NCBI GenBank assembly: GCA_963730785.1
Contig: CAVSTF010000016.1
Coordinates: forward strand, 230,345-294,344
DNA: 64,000 bases
Source: Bog-473 sp963730785
Lineage (GTDB): Bacteria > Actinomycetota > Acidimicrobiia > Acidimicrobiales > RAAP-2
Direction of reading: 5' to 3'
In this document: positions 44,909 through 53,396 of the stretch, one piece after another
Position numbering within the stretch: the first letter of the stretch is position 1
How the letters are laid out: every line of letters starts with the position of its first letter
Notes under the pieces: model-generated
Told to the model about the DNA's origin: nothing
What the model saw: only the letters and a program-made list of their open reading frames with translations
Database searches by the model: none
Program-made: the position numbers and the translations under genes

Positions 44909-45678
44909 AGCTCCCCCACCAGATGCAGATATCGCTCCTCCAGCGGAATCTGGCCGATGAACTCGGCCAGCGTTGACGCAAATTGGATTCGTCCACCATT
45001 AATGACGACGACGTCATCGCAGATCAACTCGATCTCGGACATCAAATGGCTGGAAAGAAGCACAGTCCTCCCGGCATCAGCCAGAGCCCGAAGAACCACC
45101 CGCAACCAACGAATGGCGGCCGCATCAAGCCCGTTGTGGGGCTCATCGAGAATGACCACGGCCGGATCACCAATAAGTGCGGTCGCCAAGCCCAGGCGCT
45201 GACGCATGCCCAATGACATTCGGCCGACCTGAAGATCAGCGATCGGGGCGATGCCGGCCAGCTCGAGCGCCCATTGGATCGACGTACGGGGCAGCCCATT
45301 GGTGGCGGCCACGACAGTCAGATGCCCACGTGCCGTCCGACGTGGATGTGCGGCATCAGGCGTGAGGAGAGATCCAACAACCTGCAACGGCTTTGGGTGA
45401 TCGCGAAACGGGCGGTCGCCAATGGTCGCTCGTCCCGACGTGAGGTGATCAATACCCAAGATCGCCCGCAGCGTCGTGGACTTCCCGGCGCCATTGGGAC
45501 CAAGGAAGGCGGTCACTCGTCCGGGTCGAGCCGCAAATGAGACGTCGTCGAGCACGGTGACTCCCTCAATCACCTTGCTCGCCTTGTCGACCACAATCGA
45601 CTGAGCCGCGCGCGCAGTCGTCAGCGCTGATGACAGATCACGGTCTGTCGACATCGTGGGGTCGATCGTCAAGCTCAT
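44905..45678 (-). CDS. ABC exporter ATP-binding protein
   Basis: From ATG 45678: SIVVDKASKVIEGVTVLDDV, Walker A FLGPNGAGKSTTLRAILG, signature MSLGMRQRLGLATALIG (the usual LSxGQ is SLGMR), Walker B AVVILDEPHNGLDAAAIRWL and the switch His in TVLLSSHLMSEIE. It is of the CcmA/DrrA-like exporter class, with no domain for import. The start lies 20 bases after the secreted-protein gene, so it belongs to the four-gene operon from 47494. Confidence 0.9.
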   Translation of the reverse strand: MSLTIDPTMSTDRDLSSALTTARAAQSIVVDKASKVIEGVTVLDDVSFAARPGRVTAFLGPNGAGKSTTLRAILGIDHLTSGRATIGDRPFRDHPKPLQVVGSLLTPDAAHPRRTARGHLTVVAATNGLPRTSIQWALELAGIAPIADLQVGRMSLGMRQRLGLATALIGDPAVVILDEPHNGLDAAAIRWLRVVLRALADAGRTVLLSSHLMSEIELICDDVVVINGGRIQFASTLAEFIGQIPLEERYLHLVGEL

Positions 45679-45698
45679 AGCGATAGCAGGAAAATGGC

Positions 45699-46499
45699 TT
45701 ACTTGGACGGGTGGTAGGTGCCCTGCAGGTGCCAGAGACCGGTGAAACCGTTGAACGGTCCACCCACAATGAGACTGGTCCACTGAAGGACGAACTGGCC
45801 GGTCTTGGAGTTGTACGTGCCCGTGGCACTGGTGCCAGCAACCGTGGCCTTCGGCGACGCTCCCAGGAACTTCTGCGACACAAAGTCCCACGCCTCTTGC
45901 GCTTGCTTTTCGCCCGGCGACTTGGCCTGAGTACTCGAAACCGGCTTGGGTGCACCTTGATTGAAGTTCTGGTTGTTCCACGACGCCGCCCACGAGGACA
46001 TATCAGCGGTCAGCTTCCCGTTCTTCAGGACCACGACGGGCGGCGCCGTCTGCGTCTTGGTCTGCGGATCAACTTTGTTCGTGGAGATACTGAACTTCAC
46101 GTCAAAGAACTCGGTCGGCACCGTGATGGCATCCGCACGCGAATTCCCCCCGGGGTCAAAGGGTGGAGTGGGTTCCGACTGGTACTTCTCGGACACAAAT
46201 CCACCCGCAGTTCCCGGTTGGAGCAGAGTGGCCAATCCACCGTCGGCGGTTGAGTTCGCGTTCTTCATGTAACGGCCAGATTGAGCAGCGGCCCCGGGTT
46301 GCAACATCCGGAACCAGGTACCCCCGAGGTGGCTTGCTGTGTAAGAACCTGGAGTCAATCGGAAGAGGCCGGTGAGCACCCGTCCCCTCGAACTGGCCGA
46401 GAGTGTCGCACCAGCCGTGGTCGTCAGACCGGTCAGACCAAAGATGATGACGGCAGCGATGGCCGCTACCCCAGTCGAAAATGTAGGTGTCCGTTTCAT
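45699..46499 (-). CDS. Secreted protein of unknown function, 266 aa
   Basis: From ATG 46499 a signal peptide (KRTPTFSTGVAAIAAVIIFG) ends at GLTTTAGA. The mature part has alternating beta-rich segments (GRVLTGLFRLTPGSYTASHL; FVLQWTSLIVGGPFNGFTGL) and the repeated pattern TGLFRLTPG...TGLWHLQGTY at both ends. The centre is Lys/Gln/Ala-rich (GAPKPVSSTQAKSPGEKQAQ). I do not recognise it. It overlaps the upstream membrane-protein gene by ATGA and is followed by the ABC exporter, so it may be the cargo or an accessory component. Confidence 0.65.
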   Translation of the reverse strand: MKRTPTFSTGVAAIAAVIIFGLTGLTTTAGATLSASSRGRVLTGLFRLTPGSYTASHLGGTWFRMLQPGAAAQSGRYMKNANSTADGGLATLLQPGTAGGFVSEKYQSEPTPPFDPGGNSRADAITVPTEFFDVKFSISTNKVDPQTKTQTAPPVVVLKNGKLTADMSSWAASWNNQNFNQGAPKPVSSTQAKSPGEKQAQEAWDFVSQKFLGASPKATVAGTSATGTYNSKTGQFVLQWTSLIVGGPFNGFTGLWHLQGTYHPSK

Positions 46500-47494
46500 G
46501 TTGATTCCTTTCCGCGACGCGGATACGACCCGATCGCAAGGCCCGCACCGATGGCCCCGATTCCCACTAACAGCCAAGGAAATGCCCCGAGGCCCGACAT
46601 TCCAACATCGCGGGTCAAATTGTTGAGGTCGTCGAGCGCATCGAAGTTGTTGATGTTGTCGTTGACCGCCCCAACCAATGAAGCCAAGTCGGATGAGATT
46701 TTGGGCCAGCGCTTGACCAGGTTGGTGACATCCGTCTCAGACGCCCCGGGTTGCGGCACCCCTCGAAAGGTGGTCGAGAGTTCACCATCGACATTGACCA
46801 GAACGATGAAATCCTCCTGCAACTGCCTGACCTTGTGAGCCGTCATGATCGGCGACAAGGAATGGAGCATCCGCTGACCGGCTTGCGAACCGTCCGAGAG
46901 GTTGCTCAAGAAGGGGTACACCCCGACCGCCAGGGAAGCGAGCACAACGAGCACAGTCGCCGACTTGGCACGGCTGCGCCGACCCGCCAACAACACACAG
47001 GCGCCGTAGATCTCCACCAGACCCACCGACACGATGAGAAATGGAATGCGATCGAATCCACCGATGCGAGACACTTCTTGGTAGTCAGCCTGGGAACTCT
47101 TTACGCGATTGAGAAGTTCAGATGCCCGTCCGACAACTGCAGTCGAGTCGCTCCGGAATTTGTCGAGTCCCGGGAACTGGCCATTTGGGACAGCCTGGTG
47201 CCGATAGATGGCGTCGATGCCTGCCGCCGACGCTTGAATGGTTTGTATATCTCGGCCGTCACGCGCCAACGCACTGGACTGCATATATGGAGCGAACTCG
47301 TCGATCATCTGATTGCCGGCCGCAGTCTTGGCGAACATCCCTCCAACAATCGGTCCGAACACCATGAGCACGCCCAGGAGGAGTAGGGCCACTGCAGGCG
47401 CCTTTGGGCGCCTCAGAGGCGCGGCCGCCACCGTGGTGACAGGCGGTGCATACGGCAACTCGAGCGCCTTGAGGCTTTGGCTCACGGTGGTCAT
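46496..47494 (-). CDS. Membrane protein of unknown function, 332 aa
   Basis: Four transmembrane helices: VALLLLGVLMVFGPIVGGMF, FLIVSVGLVEIYGACVLLAG, TVLVVLASLAVGVYPFLSNL and FPWLLVGIGAIGAGLAIGS. An outside segment of about 110 residues after helix 1 has helical, acidic sequence (NQMIDEFAPYMQSSALARDG; AVPNGQFPGLDKFRSDSTAV). A second one after helix 3 is charged (LHSLSPIMTAHKVRQLQEDF; KRWPKISSDLASLVGAVNDN). First gene of a four-gene operon ending with the ABC exporter. No family recognised. Confidence 0.65.
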   Translation of the reverse strand: MTTVSQSLKALELPYAPPVTTVAAAPLRRPKAPAVALLLLGVLMVFGPIVGGMFAKTAAGNQMIDEFAPYMQSSALARDGRDIQTIQASAAGIDAIYRHQAVPNGQFPGLDKFRSDSTAVVGRASELLNRVKSSQADYQEVSRIGGFDRIPFLIVSVGLVEIYGACVLLAGRRSRAKSATVLVVLASLAVGVYPFLSNLSDGSQAGQRMLHSLSPIMTAHKVRQLQEDFIVLVNVDGELSTTFRGVPQPGASETDVTNLVKRWPKISSDLASLVGAVNDNINNFDALDDLNNLTRDVGMSGLGAFPWLLVGIGAIGAGLAIGSYPRRGKEST

Positions 47495-47688
47495 CGGCTG
47501 GTTCGGCGAGGGAGTAGGTAGCGGGTCTGCATGAAGGAGGTCTCATAGCGGCAGGGTGGCGCGGGGCAACCTCCGTGTCGTCTGGTCTACTGATTCCCGA
47601 TCTTTCAGATCGGATTTAACCAGAATAGGCGCCAGGCGGCTCCTATGTCACCTTGGCCCAGCCACCCCAATCCCAGCAGGAGTTACGC
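47495..47688. promoter_or_regulatory. Non-coding region between divergent genes, with a hairpin
   Basis: This 194-base stretch separates the four-gene operon from the next rightward gene. CCGATCT-TTC-AGATCGG at 47597-47613, followed by ATTT, is a perfect 7-bp hairpin that could be an operator or a weak terminator. No open frame with convincing codon use is seen. Confidence 0.4.
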
Positions 47689-48045
47689 ATGCGCATTCCT
47701 GAATTTCCACTGCGCATCAGGATTCCGGCCGAAATCGCCGCCAACTTGCTCGGATGGTCAAGTCGGGCAAGTGGGTGCTACAGCTGCCTAGTGACCAGAC
47801 GCTTCGAAGAGCGGCGACTTTCGGAAGGATCAATCAAAGCGCATCCACTGATGCAACTGGCGCGGCTCGATAGGGCAGACGTCACTCTGCGAGCATCGGA
47901 CGGCATCAGTGTGCGCCAACAGAGCGCCGGTTGCCGCCTCTCGTTAGGATCACCCGCAGAGCCCGGGGGGGCTTGGCGCTTGGATTGGGGAGACAGTGCA
48001 ATTGGGCCAGCTGTACCGGCATGGACCGTCGCGCAATCGTGGTGA
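47689..48045 (+). CDS. Hypothetical protein, about 118 aa (doubtful)
   Basis: AGGAG seven bases before ATG 47689 and the first codons (MRIPEFPLRIRIPAEIAANL) suggest a real start. After residue 22 the composition changes and the frame may be wrong. An alternative frame starting near 47757 reads MVKSGKWVLQLPSDQTLRRA and then stops. It is therefore either a short real gene or a frameshifted remnant. It lies just before the branched-chain amino-acid ABC operon, but nothing links the two. Confidence 0.25.
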   Translation: MRIPEFPLRIRIPAEIAANLLGWSSRASGCYSCLVTRRFEERRLSEGSIKAHPLMQLARLDRADVTLRASDGISVRQQSAGCRLSLGSPAEPGGAWRLDWGDSAIGPAVPAWTVAQSW

Positions 48046-48054
48046 TTTCGCCCC

Positions 48055-48843
48055 ATGACGGGACCCGACATCGGCCAGGGCGATGTCCTAGAGGTCCAGG
48101 CGCTCACCGTCACCTTCGGTGGACTCATCGCGCTGGACCAAGTCTCTTTGGCTGCCAACCACCGAGAGATCGTTGGCGTTATCGGTCCCAATGGGGCCGG
48201 AAAGACCACGCTCTTCAATGTCATTAGTGGCTTCGTGCGGCCCAGCTCAGGGGAAATTTCATATGGCGGGAGGGCCCTCGGGCGGCACCAGGTGCACGAT
48301 CTCAACCGTTTCGGCATCGCCCGCACACTGCAGGGCGTTGGTCTGTGCCCCGGGCTGACGGTGAAGGAAAACGTGATGTTGGGAGCTCAGTCCGCGGCCA
48401 AAGCCGACATCGGTTCGGCGTTCCTTGGGCTCTGGCGCTCGACTCGAGAGGAACGACGACTGGCCGCAAAGGCGGCCGATCTCCTCGATGAGCTCAATGT
48501 GGGTGCCTACGCCGGACGGATGCCGTCGACGCTCCCATATGCCATTCAGAAACGCACTTCGATTGCCCGCGCGCTGATGGCTGAGCCCACGCTTCTTCTG
48601 CTCGACGAACCAGCCAGTGGCCTCTCGGGCGACGAGATGTCCGAACTCGGCGCGCTTATCCGGACCCTCAGCGGGCGCATGACGGTACTGCTGGTTGAGC
48701 ATCACATGGACCTGGTCATGTCCGTCTGCGATCGACTGGTGGTGCTCAATTTCGGGCAGGTCATCGCTGACGGCACCCCCGAAGTCATCCGCGGCAACGC
48801 CGAAGTGGCCACTGCGTATCTCGGTGATGAGATTCATGCTTGA
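48055..48843 (+). CDS. livG: LivG-type branched-chain amino-acid ABC ATPase
   Basis: A protein of 262 aa with Walker A VIGPNGAGKTTLFNVISGFV, the LivG-specific insertion around RTLQGVGLCPGLTVKENVML, the degenerate signature LPYAIQKRTSIARALM instead of LSGGQ (usual in LivG), Walker B TLLLLDEPASGLSGDEM and the His-switch VEHHMDLVMSVC. First gene of the importer operon. Its stop overlaps the next gene start by 8 bases. Confidence 0.9.
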   Translation: MTGPDIGQGDVLEVQALTVTFGGLIALDQVSLAANHREIVGVIGPNGAGKTTLFNVISGFVRPSSGEISYGGRALGRHQVHDLNRFGIARTLQGVGLCPGLTVKENVMLGAQSAAKADIGSAFLGLWRSTREERRLAAKAADLLDELNVGAYAGRMPSTLPYAIQKRTSIARALMAEPTLLLLDEPASGLSGDEMSELGALIRTLSGRMTVLLVEHHMDLVMSVCDRLVVLNFGQVIADGTPEVIRGNAEVATAYLGDEIHA

Positions 48844-49543
48844 GGTCAAGGATCTCAGCGTGCACTACGGAGCGGTGACCGCGCTCAATTCGGTCTCGCT
48901 CAATGCTGCGCCCGGATCGATTACCGCCATCCTCGGCGCGAATGGAGCCGGAAAGACAACCTTGCTGCGGGCGATCTCCGGACTGGTGCGTCCACGAAGC
49001 GGTTCGGTGTTGTTCCAAGGGAAGGAACTTCTGGGTCAGGCCGTCGAGAACATCGCCCGCCGAGGCGTCGCCCACGTACCTGAAGGTCGCGGCATCATTG
49101 AAGAGCTGACCGTCGAGGAGAACCTGCGGTTGGCCACTCTTTGGTGTGTGAAGCCCCGCCTGCGTCAGGCCGCCGTCGATTCGACTTTCGATCTCTTTCC
49201 ACGGCTTGCCGGCTTTCGCCGCCGCCATGCTTCGACGCTTTCGGGCGGTGAGCGGCAGATGCTGGTCATCGGACGGGCCCTGATCTCCCGACCGCAACTG
49301 CTCTTACTGGACGAGCCTTCGCTGGGTTTGGCGCCGATGATCACGGCACAACTGATGGCACTGCTGAAGGACCAGACCGAAGGGACCGACATGACGGTCC
49401 TGTTGGTTGAGCAGAACGCCCGCAGTGCGCTCTCGGTTTCTCGGGATGCCGTGGTCCTCAACTTGGGTGGCGTGGTCCTCTCCGACACGGCGGAGGTGGT
49501 GGCAGCTGATGACGAGCTCCGCCACCACTATCTGGGGTTCTAA
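48836..49543 (+). CDS. livF: LivF-type branched-chain amino-acid ABC ATPase
   Basis: About 235 aa from ATG 48836 (MLEVKDLSVHYGAVTALNSV); ATG 48827 is an alternative. Walker A is ILGANGAGKTTLLRAISGLV, the LivF marker HVPEGRGIIEELTVEENLRL, the signature STLSGGERQMLVIGRALISR, Walker B LLLLDEPSLGLAPM and the switch VEQNARSALSVS. It overlaps LivG, and LivH begins 9 bases after it. The permease partners are the next two genes. Confidence 0.92.
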   Translation: MLEVKDLSVHYGAVTALNSVSLNAAPGSITAILGANGAGKTTLLRAISGLVRPRSGSVLFQGKELLGQAVENIARRGVAHVPEGRGIIEELTVEENLRLATLWCVKPRLRQAAVDSTFDLFPRLAGFRRRHASTLSGGERQMLVIGRALISRPQLLLLDEPSLGLAPMITAQLMALLKDQTEGTDMTVLLVEQNARSALSVSRDAVVLNLGGVVLSDTAEVVAADDELRHHYLGF

Positions 49544-49552
49544 GGAGCTGCA

Positions 49553-50433
49553 GTGAGCCTCTTCATCAACATCACCCTGAACGGCGTGACGAACGGAATG
49601 ATCTTTGCCGCCCTCGCCCTCTCGTTGGTGCTCATCTTCCGAGCCACCAAGATCATCAACTTCGCGCAAGGTGCCATGGGCATGATGACCACATTCATCG
49701 CGTCGAGCTTGCTCAACCAGGGCCTCGGCTACTGGTGGATGTTCGTCTGCATTTTGGTCATTGGCTTCGTATTCGGCGCTTTGGTCGAACGGGTGCTCAT
49801 CCGACCGCTGCAGGGCAAGTCGGAACTCAATCCGGTCATCGTCAGCATTGGTCTCTTGATCGTGCTCGAAGGGATCGCCGGCGCCATTTATGGCAACGCC
49901 AGCCGGGGCTTTCCAGCGGCCTATTCACAGAGTGGACTCACCGTCGGCCATACCAAAATCGCCTTCTCCCACTTCGATGTCTTCATCCTTGTGGCCGTGC
50001 TGATCCTGATGGCTGGCACACTCTTGCTCTTCCGGGCCACTTCTCTCGGCCTGCGGATGCGCGCCTCCGCCTTCGCCGGCGACGTGGCCCGATTGCTCGG
50101 CGTCCGAGTCGGCCTTCTGTTGACCCTCGGATGGGCCTTGGCCGGAGTGGCGGGTGCCTTGTCGGGCTTGCTGGTCGCTCCAACCAGTTCATTCGGTCCG
50201 TACTTCATGGATCTGGTGCTGGTCTACGCATTCACGGCTGCCGTCATCGGAGGGCTTGGAGAGTCCGGTCGGCGCCCTCATCGGAGGCCTGGTGACCGGG
50301 CCTCACCATCTCCTACGTGGGCGGGTACCTCGGATCCGGACTCGAACCCCTCGGTGCGCTTGTCCTTTTAATGGTGTCGCTCGTGGCGAGGCCCGAAGGC
50401 CTGTTCGCCCGTCCGCCGGCTCGCGTGGTCTGA
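49553..50433 (+). CDS. livH: LivH-type ABC permease (two frameshifts)
   Basis: About 293 aa in the reconstructed frame. The N-terminal permease region is NGVTNGMIFAALALSLVLIF, FAQGAMGMMTTFIASSLL and PVIVSIGLLIVLEGIAGAIY. The EAA-like loop region is RMRASAFAGDVARLLGVRVG, and the end is GGLGESPVGALIGG, ISYVGGYLGSGLEPLGALVL and MVSLVARPEGLFA. Shifts near 50262 and 50300 take the frame 2-0-1. Stop TGA 50431-50433. LivM starts one base later, at GTG 50435. Confidence 0.85.
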
Positions 50434-50434
50434 C

Positions 50435-51520
50435 GTGGGACCCCTCAGCTTGGACGACACGCGAGATCGCCTGGAACGCCAGCCCATGGTCAGGCATTTC
50501 GCTTTGGCCATCCTCGGCGGTATCGCCCTCTACCTGATCACCTCATCGATCAGCCCATACAGCGACTACCAGGTTGGTGAGATAGCCACCTACGTGATCG
50601 CCCTGGCGGGGTTGTCGCTCCTTACTGGTGGGAATGGCCAGATCTCCCTCGGTCACGGAGCGTTCATGGCGGTTGGCGCCTACACGGTCGCCCTCCTCAT
50701 GACGCACACGCAACTCAACTTCGTGGTCGAGCTCTTGGCTGCAGTGGGCGCGGCCACTGTGCTGGGTGTGGTCATCGGCATTCCCGCCACTCGGCTCAAG
50801 GGACCGTACCTGGCCGGTATGACGCTCCTTCTGGCGCTGGCCCTGCCACCCATCGCCGACAAATGGAGCAACACCTTCGGCGGAGACCAGGGTCTGACGA
50901 CGACCTACCCCACCGCGCCAGGCAGCCTCAATCCCGAGGAATGGTTGAGCTGGATTCAGATTTTTGGCGCACTGATCGTCCTGGTGTTACTGGCCAACCT
51001 GATGAGCAGTCGATTCGGACGTTCCTTCCGGGCCGTGAGAGACAACGAAGTCGCCGCATCGCTGTCCGGCATTCACGTGGCCCGCACCAAAGTGCTGGCC
51101 TTCGCCGTGAGCGCCGGATGTGCCGGGCTGGCCGGTGCGTTTCTCGGTCTCTCTACCGGAGTGGTGAACACCGGAGAGTTCCCGTTGACGTTGTCGATTC
51201 AGCTGTTGGCTGCCATGGTGCTCGGAGGAACCGGCAGTCTGATGGGCATGTGGTGGGGAGCCATCCTCCTGGTGTACCTACCTCAATGGTCGACGTCGTT
51301 GTCGGGACGCTTCAACCTCGGGAGCGGTGCCGGCGCCTACCTGGCCACCATCATTTTCGGAGCGGTCCTCATTGTGGTGATGATCGCCGCTCCCACCGGC
51401 GTGCAAGGCGGCCTGCGGCGGTTGTGGGGATTGCTTACTCACCACATTCATCGGCGCCGGCGGCGCGCAATCAAGTCCAAGTGTCATTCAATGAAGAACC
51501 GAAAGAACAAAGGAGCGGTG
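50435..51520 (+). CDS. livM: LivM-type ABC permease, reads in-frame into the binding protein
   Basis: GTG 50435 starts a LivM-type permease of about 360 aa. It has VIALAGLSLLTGGNGQISLG, IGIPATRLKGPYLAGMTLLL, SRFGRSFRAVRDNEVAASLS (the EAA loop) and LAAMVLGGTGSLMGMWWGAI. Hydrophobic segments run to about residue 330; a basic tail (HHIHRRRRRAIKSKCHSMKN) follows. No stop codon separates this frame from the binding protein starting at 51521. The internal start at 51521 has its own ribosome-binding site and signal peptide, so separate translation is more likely than a fusion. Confidence 0.85.
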
Positions 51521-52909
51521 ATGAGACATACAAAACATCAGTTGGGAGCCCGATGGGGAAGGGCAGCGATGTCCGCTGCTCTCGGAGCCGTGTTGATAAC
51601 CACGGTCATGTCTGCCTCGGCCAGTGCGGCATCCACGCCGGGAGTGACATCCAACAGCATCACAATCGGAGCGACAGTCCCGCTCACCGGACCGGCGGCA
51701 CCCGGATATGACGAGATTGCTCCGGCCATGGACGCCGTCTTCGCCTGGGTCAACGCTCACGGTGGGGTCTTCGGTCGCAAAATCACGTACAAGTACTTGG
51801 ATGACGGCTATAACCCGGCCAACACAGCGACCCTGACGCGCCAACTGGTTCTGCAGGACAACATCTTCGCTGACGTCGGATCACTCGGTACGCCAACACA
51901 GGCAGCAGTGCAGGGATTCCTCAACACTCAGAAGATCCCACAACTCTTCATAGAGTCCGGGTGCAACTGCTGGAGCAACCCGAAGTACCCACAGAGCTCG
52001 GGCTGGCAACCTCCTTACACGGTGGAAGGGAAAATTCTCGGTGCGTACATCAAGGCCAACTTCGCCGGTAAGAAGGTGGGCTACCTGATCCAGGATGACG
52101 AATTCGGTCAGGACTTTGCTAAGGGTCTGGACATGGAGATCCCGAAGGCATCGGTCGTATCACGTCAGAACTATGACGCGGCCACCTTGGCCGGTCCGCT
52201 CTCCAACCAGGTGGCGGCTCTCAAGTCGGCCGGGGCCCAAGTAGTCGCCATGGCTACGATTCCGGCAGCTACCGCACTGGCAATACTGCCCGCATTCAGT
52301 ATCGGTTACAGCCCCCAGTACGTCATCTCCAATGTCGGCGCCGATGCGCCGACCGTGGGACCGCTGCTTTCGTCCTTCGCATCGAAGGGTGGGGCAACCG
52401 CAGCACAGGCGGCGGCGGCTGGCGGATTGCTCAATGGAGTGATCACCGACTCGTACTTCGCTCCTGAATCCGATACCAGCAATGCCTGGGTGCAGGTGGA
52501 GAAGAAGCTTCTGCAGAAGTACGCCCCAAGCTTGTACGCCAAGTCGGGCCTGGATGGAAATACCCAATACGGGTTGGCCTTGGGCTACACCTTCGTGCAG
52601 GCCCTGCAGGCCGCCGGAAAGAACCTCACCCGGGCTGGTCTGTTGGCGGCCATCGCCAAGTCGGGCAAGAAGTTCGTGACACCTGGCTTCGTGCCGTTGT
52701 CGTACTCGAGTTCCTCTCACTTCGGCTTCCAAGGGGCCGAAGTGATCAAACTCAGTAGCACGGCTCCCCCGGCGAAGACGCCTTCGGGAAGCTGGATCGG
52801 CGGCACTCCTGTCACCCCCGTTGAGGTGACAAACGTGGGCTCCGGTCCGGTCAAGAAGTACACCGGCAAGGTGTCCACTCCGCCGAAGTCATTGGTATCC
52901 ACGTCGTAA
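51521..52909 (+). CDS. livK: Branched-chain amino-acid-type ABC substrate-binding protein (LivK)
   Basis: ATG 51521 is preceded by AAAGGAGCGGTG. The signal peptide (GRAAMSAALGAVLITTVMSA, cleavage after ASAA) is followed by a type-I periplasmic binding fold: SNSITIGATVPLTGPAAPGY, VFAWVNAHGGVFGRKITYKY, DNIFADVGSLGTPTQAAVQG, QDDEFGQDFAKGLDMEIPKA and GYSPQYVISNVGA. No lipobox cysteine is present, unusual for a Gram-positive binding protein. Length 462 aa. The ligand could be amino acids, amides or other small molecules; Liv systems are broad. Last gene before the terminator. Confidence 0.9.
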   Translation: MRHTKHQLGARWGRAAMSAALGAVLITTVMSASASAASTPGVTSNSITIGATVPLTGPAAPGYDEIAPAMDAVFAWVNAHGGVFGRKITYKYLDDGYNPANTATLTRQLVLQDNIFADVGSLGTPTQAAVQGFLNTQKIPQLFIESGCNCWSNPKYPQSSGWQPPYTVEGKILGAYIKANFAGKKVGYLIQDDEFGQDFAKGLDMEIPKASVVSRQNYDAATLAGPLSNQVAALKSAGAQVVAMATIPAATALAILPAFSIGYSPQYVISNVGADAPTVGPLLSSFASKGGATAAQAAAAGGLLNGVITDSYFAPESDTSNAWVQVEKKLLQKYAPSLYAKSGLDGNTQYGLALGYTFVQALQAAGKNLTRAGLLAAIAKSGKKFVTPGFVPLSYSSSSHFGFQGAEVIKLSSTAPPAKTPSGSWIGGTPVTPVEVTNVGSGPVKKYTGKVSTPPKSLVSTS

Positions 52910-52945
52910 TCATTGTTGGTGCCGATAGTGCGATAGTGCCTCAAT

Positions 52946-52984
52946 CGCACGGCACGGCGGGTCTCAATCCCGCCGTGCCGTGCG
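52946..52984 (+). terminator. Strong hairpin after the liv operon
   Basis: CGCACGGCACGGCGGG pairs perfectly with CCCGCCGTGCCGTGCG across the loop TCTCAAT, a 16-bp stem 36 bases after the livK stop. No T-tract follows, as is common in high-GC genomes. Best candidate transcription terminator in the window. Confidence 0.75.
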
Positions 52985-53031
52985 GCTAGGCAGATGCGCC
53001 CTCGTCGACAGCGGCGGTACGATTTCAAACC

Positions 53032-53367
53032 GTGTCGTATGACGAGGGACTAGCCAAGCGACTTCGCGAGTTGTTAGCGACAGAATCAAGGATCACCGAA
53101 AAGAAGATGTTCGGAGGGCTGGCCTTCCTGATCGGCGGGAACATGGCCATCGCTGCAAGCGGGCAGGGCGGAGTCCTCGTTCGGGTCAATCCCAAGGACT
53201 CCGAGAAACTTGTTAAGACGACCAAAGCAGAAGTCGCGGTGATGCGAGATCGCCCAATGTCCGGGTGGTTACGGGTCGATTCGGAGCATCTTCGAACCAA
53301 ACCACAGTTGGCGAAGTGGACTGACTTGGGCGCAACCTATGCCCGCTCACTCCCTACAAAGAAATAA
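53032..53367 (+). CDS. TfoX N-terminal-domain protein, 111 aa
   Basis: GTG 53032 gives MSYDEGLAKRLRELLATESR, then ITEKKMFGGLAFLIGGNMAI (the TfoX_N pattern KKMFGGxxF), VLVRVNPKDSEKLVKTTKAE, and MSGWLRVDSEHLRTKPQLAK. It is a stand-alone PF04993 domain. In Gram-negatives the domain is part of the competence regulator TfoX; in actinobacteria the single-domain form has no known function. Confidence 0.85.
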   Translation: MSYDEGLAKRLRELLATESRITEKKMFGGLAFLIGGNMAIAASGQGGVLVRVNPKDSEKLVKTTKAEVAVMRDRPMSGWLRVDSEHLRTKPQLAKWTDLGATYARSLPTKK

Positions 53368-53396
53368 GTACTTCGCCTGCCCGGAATGCCCGTGGT

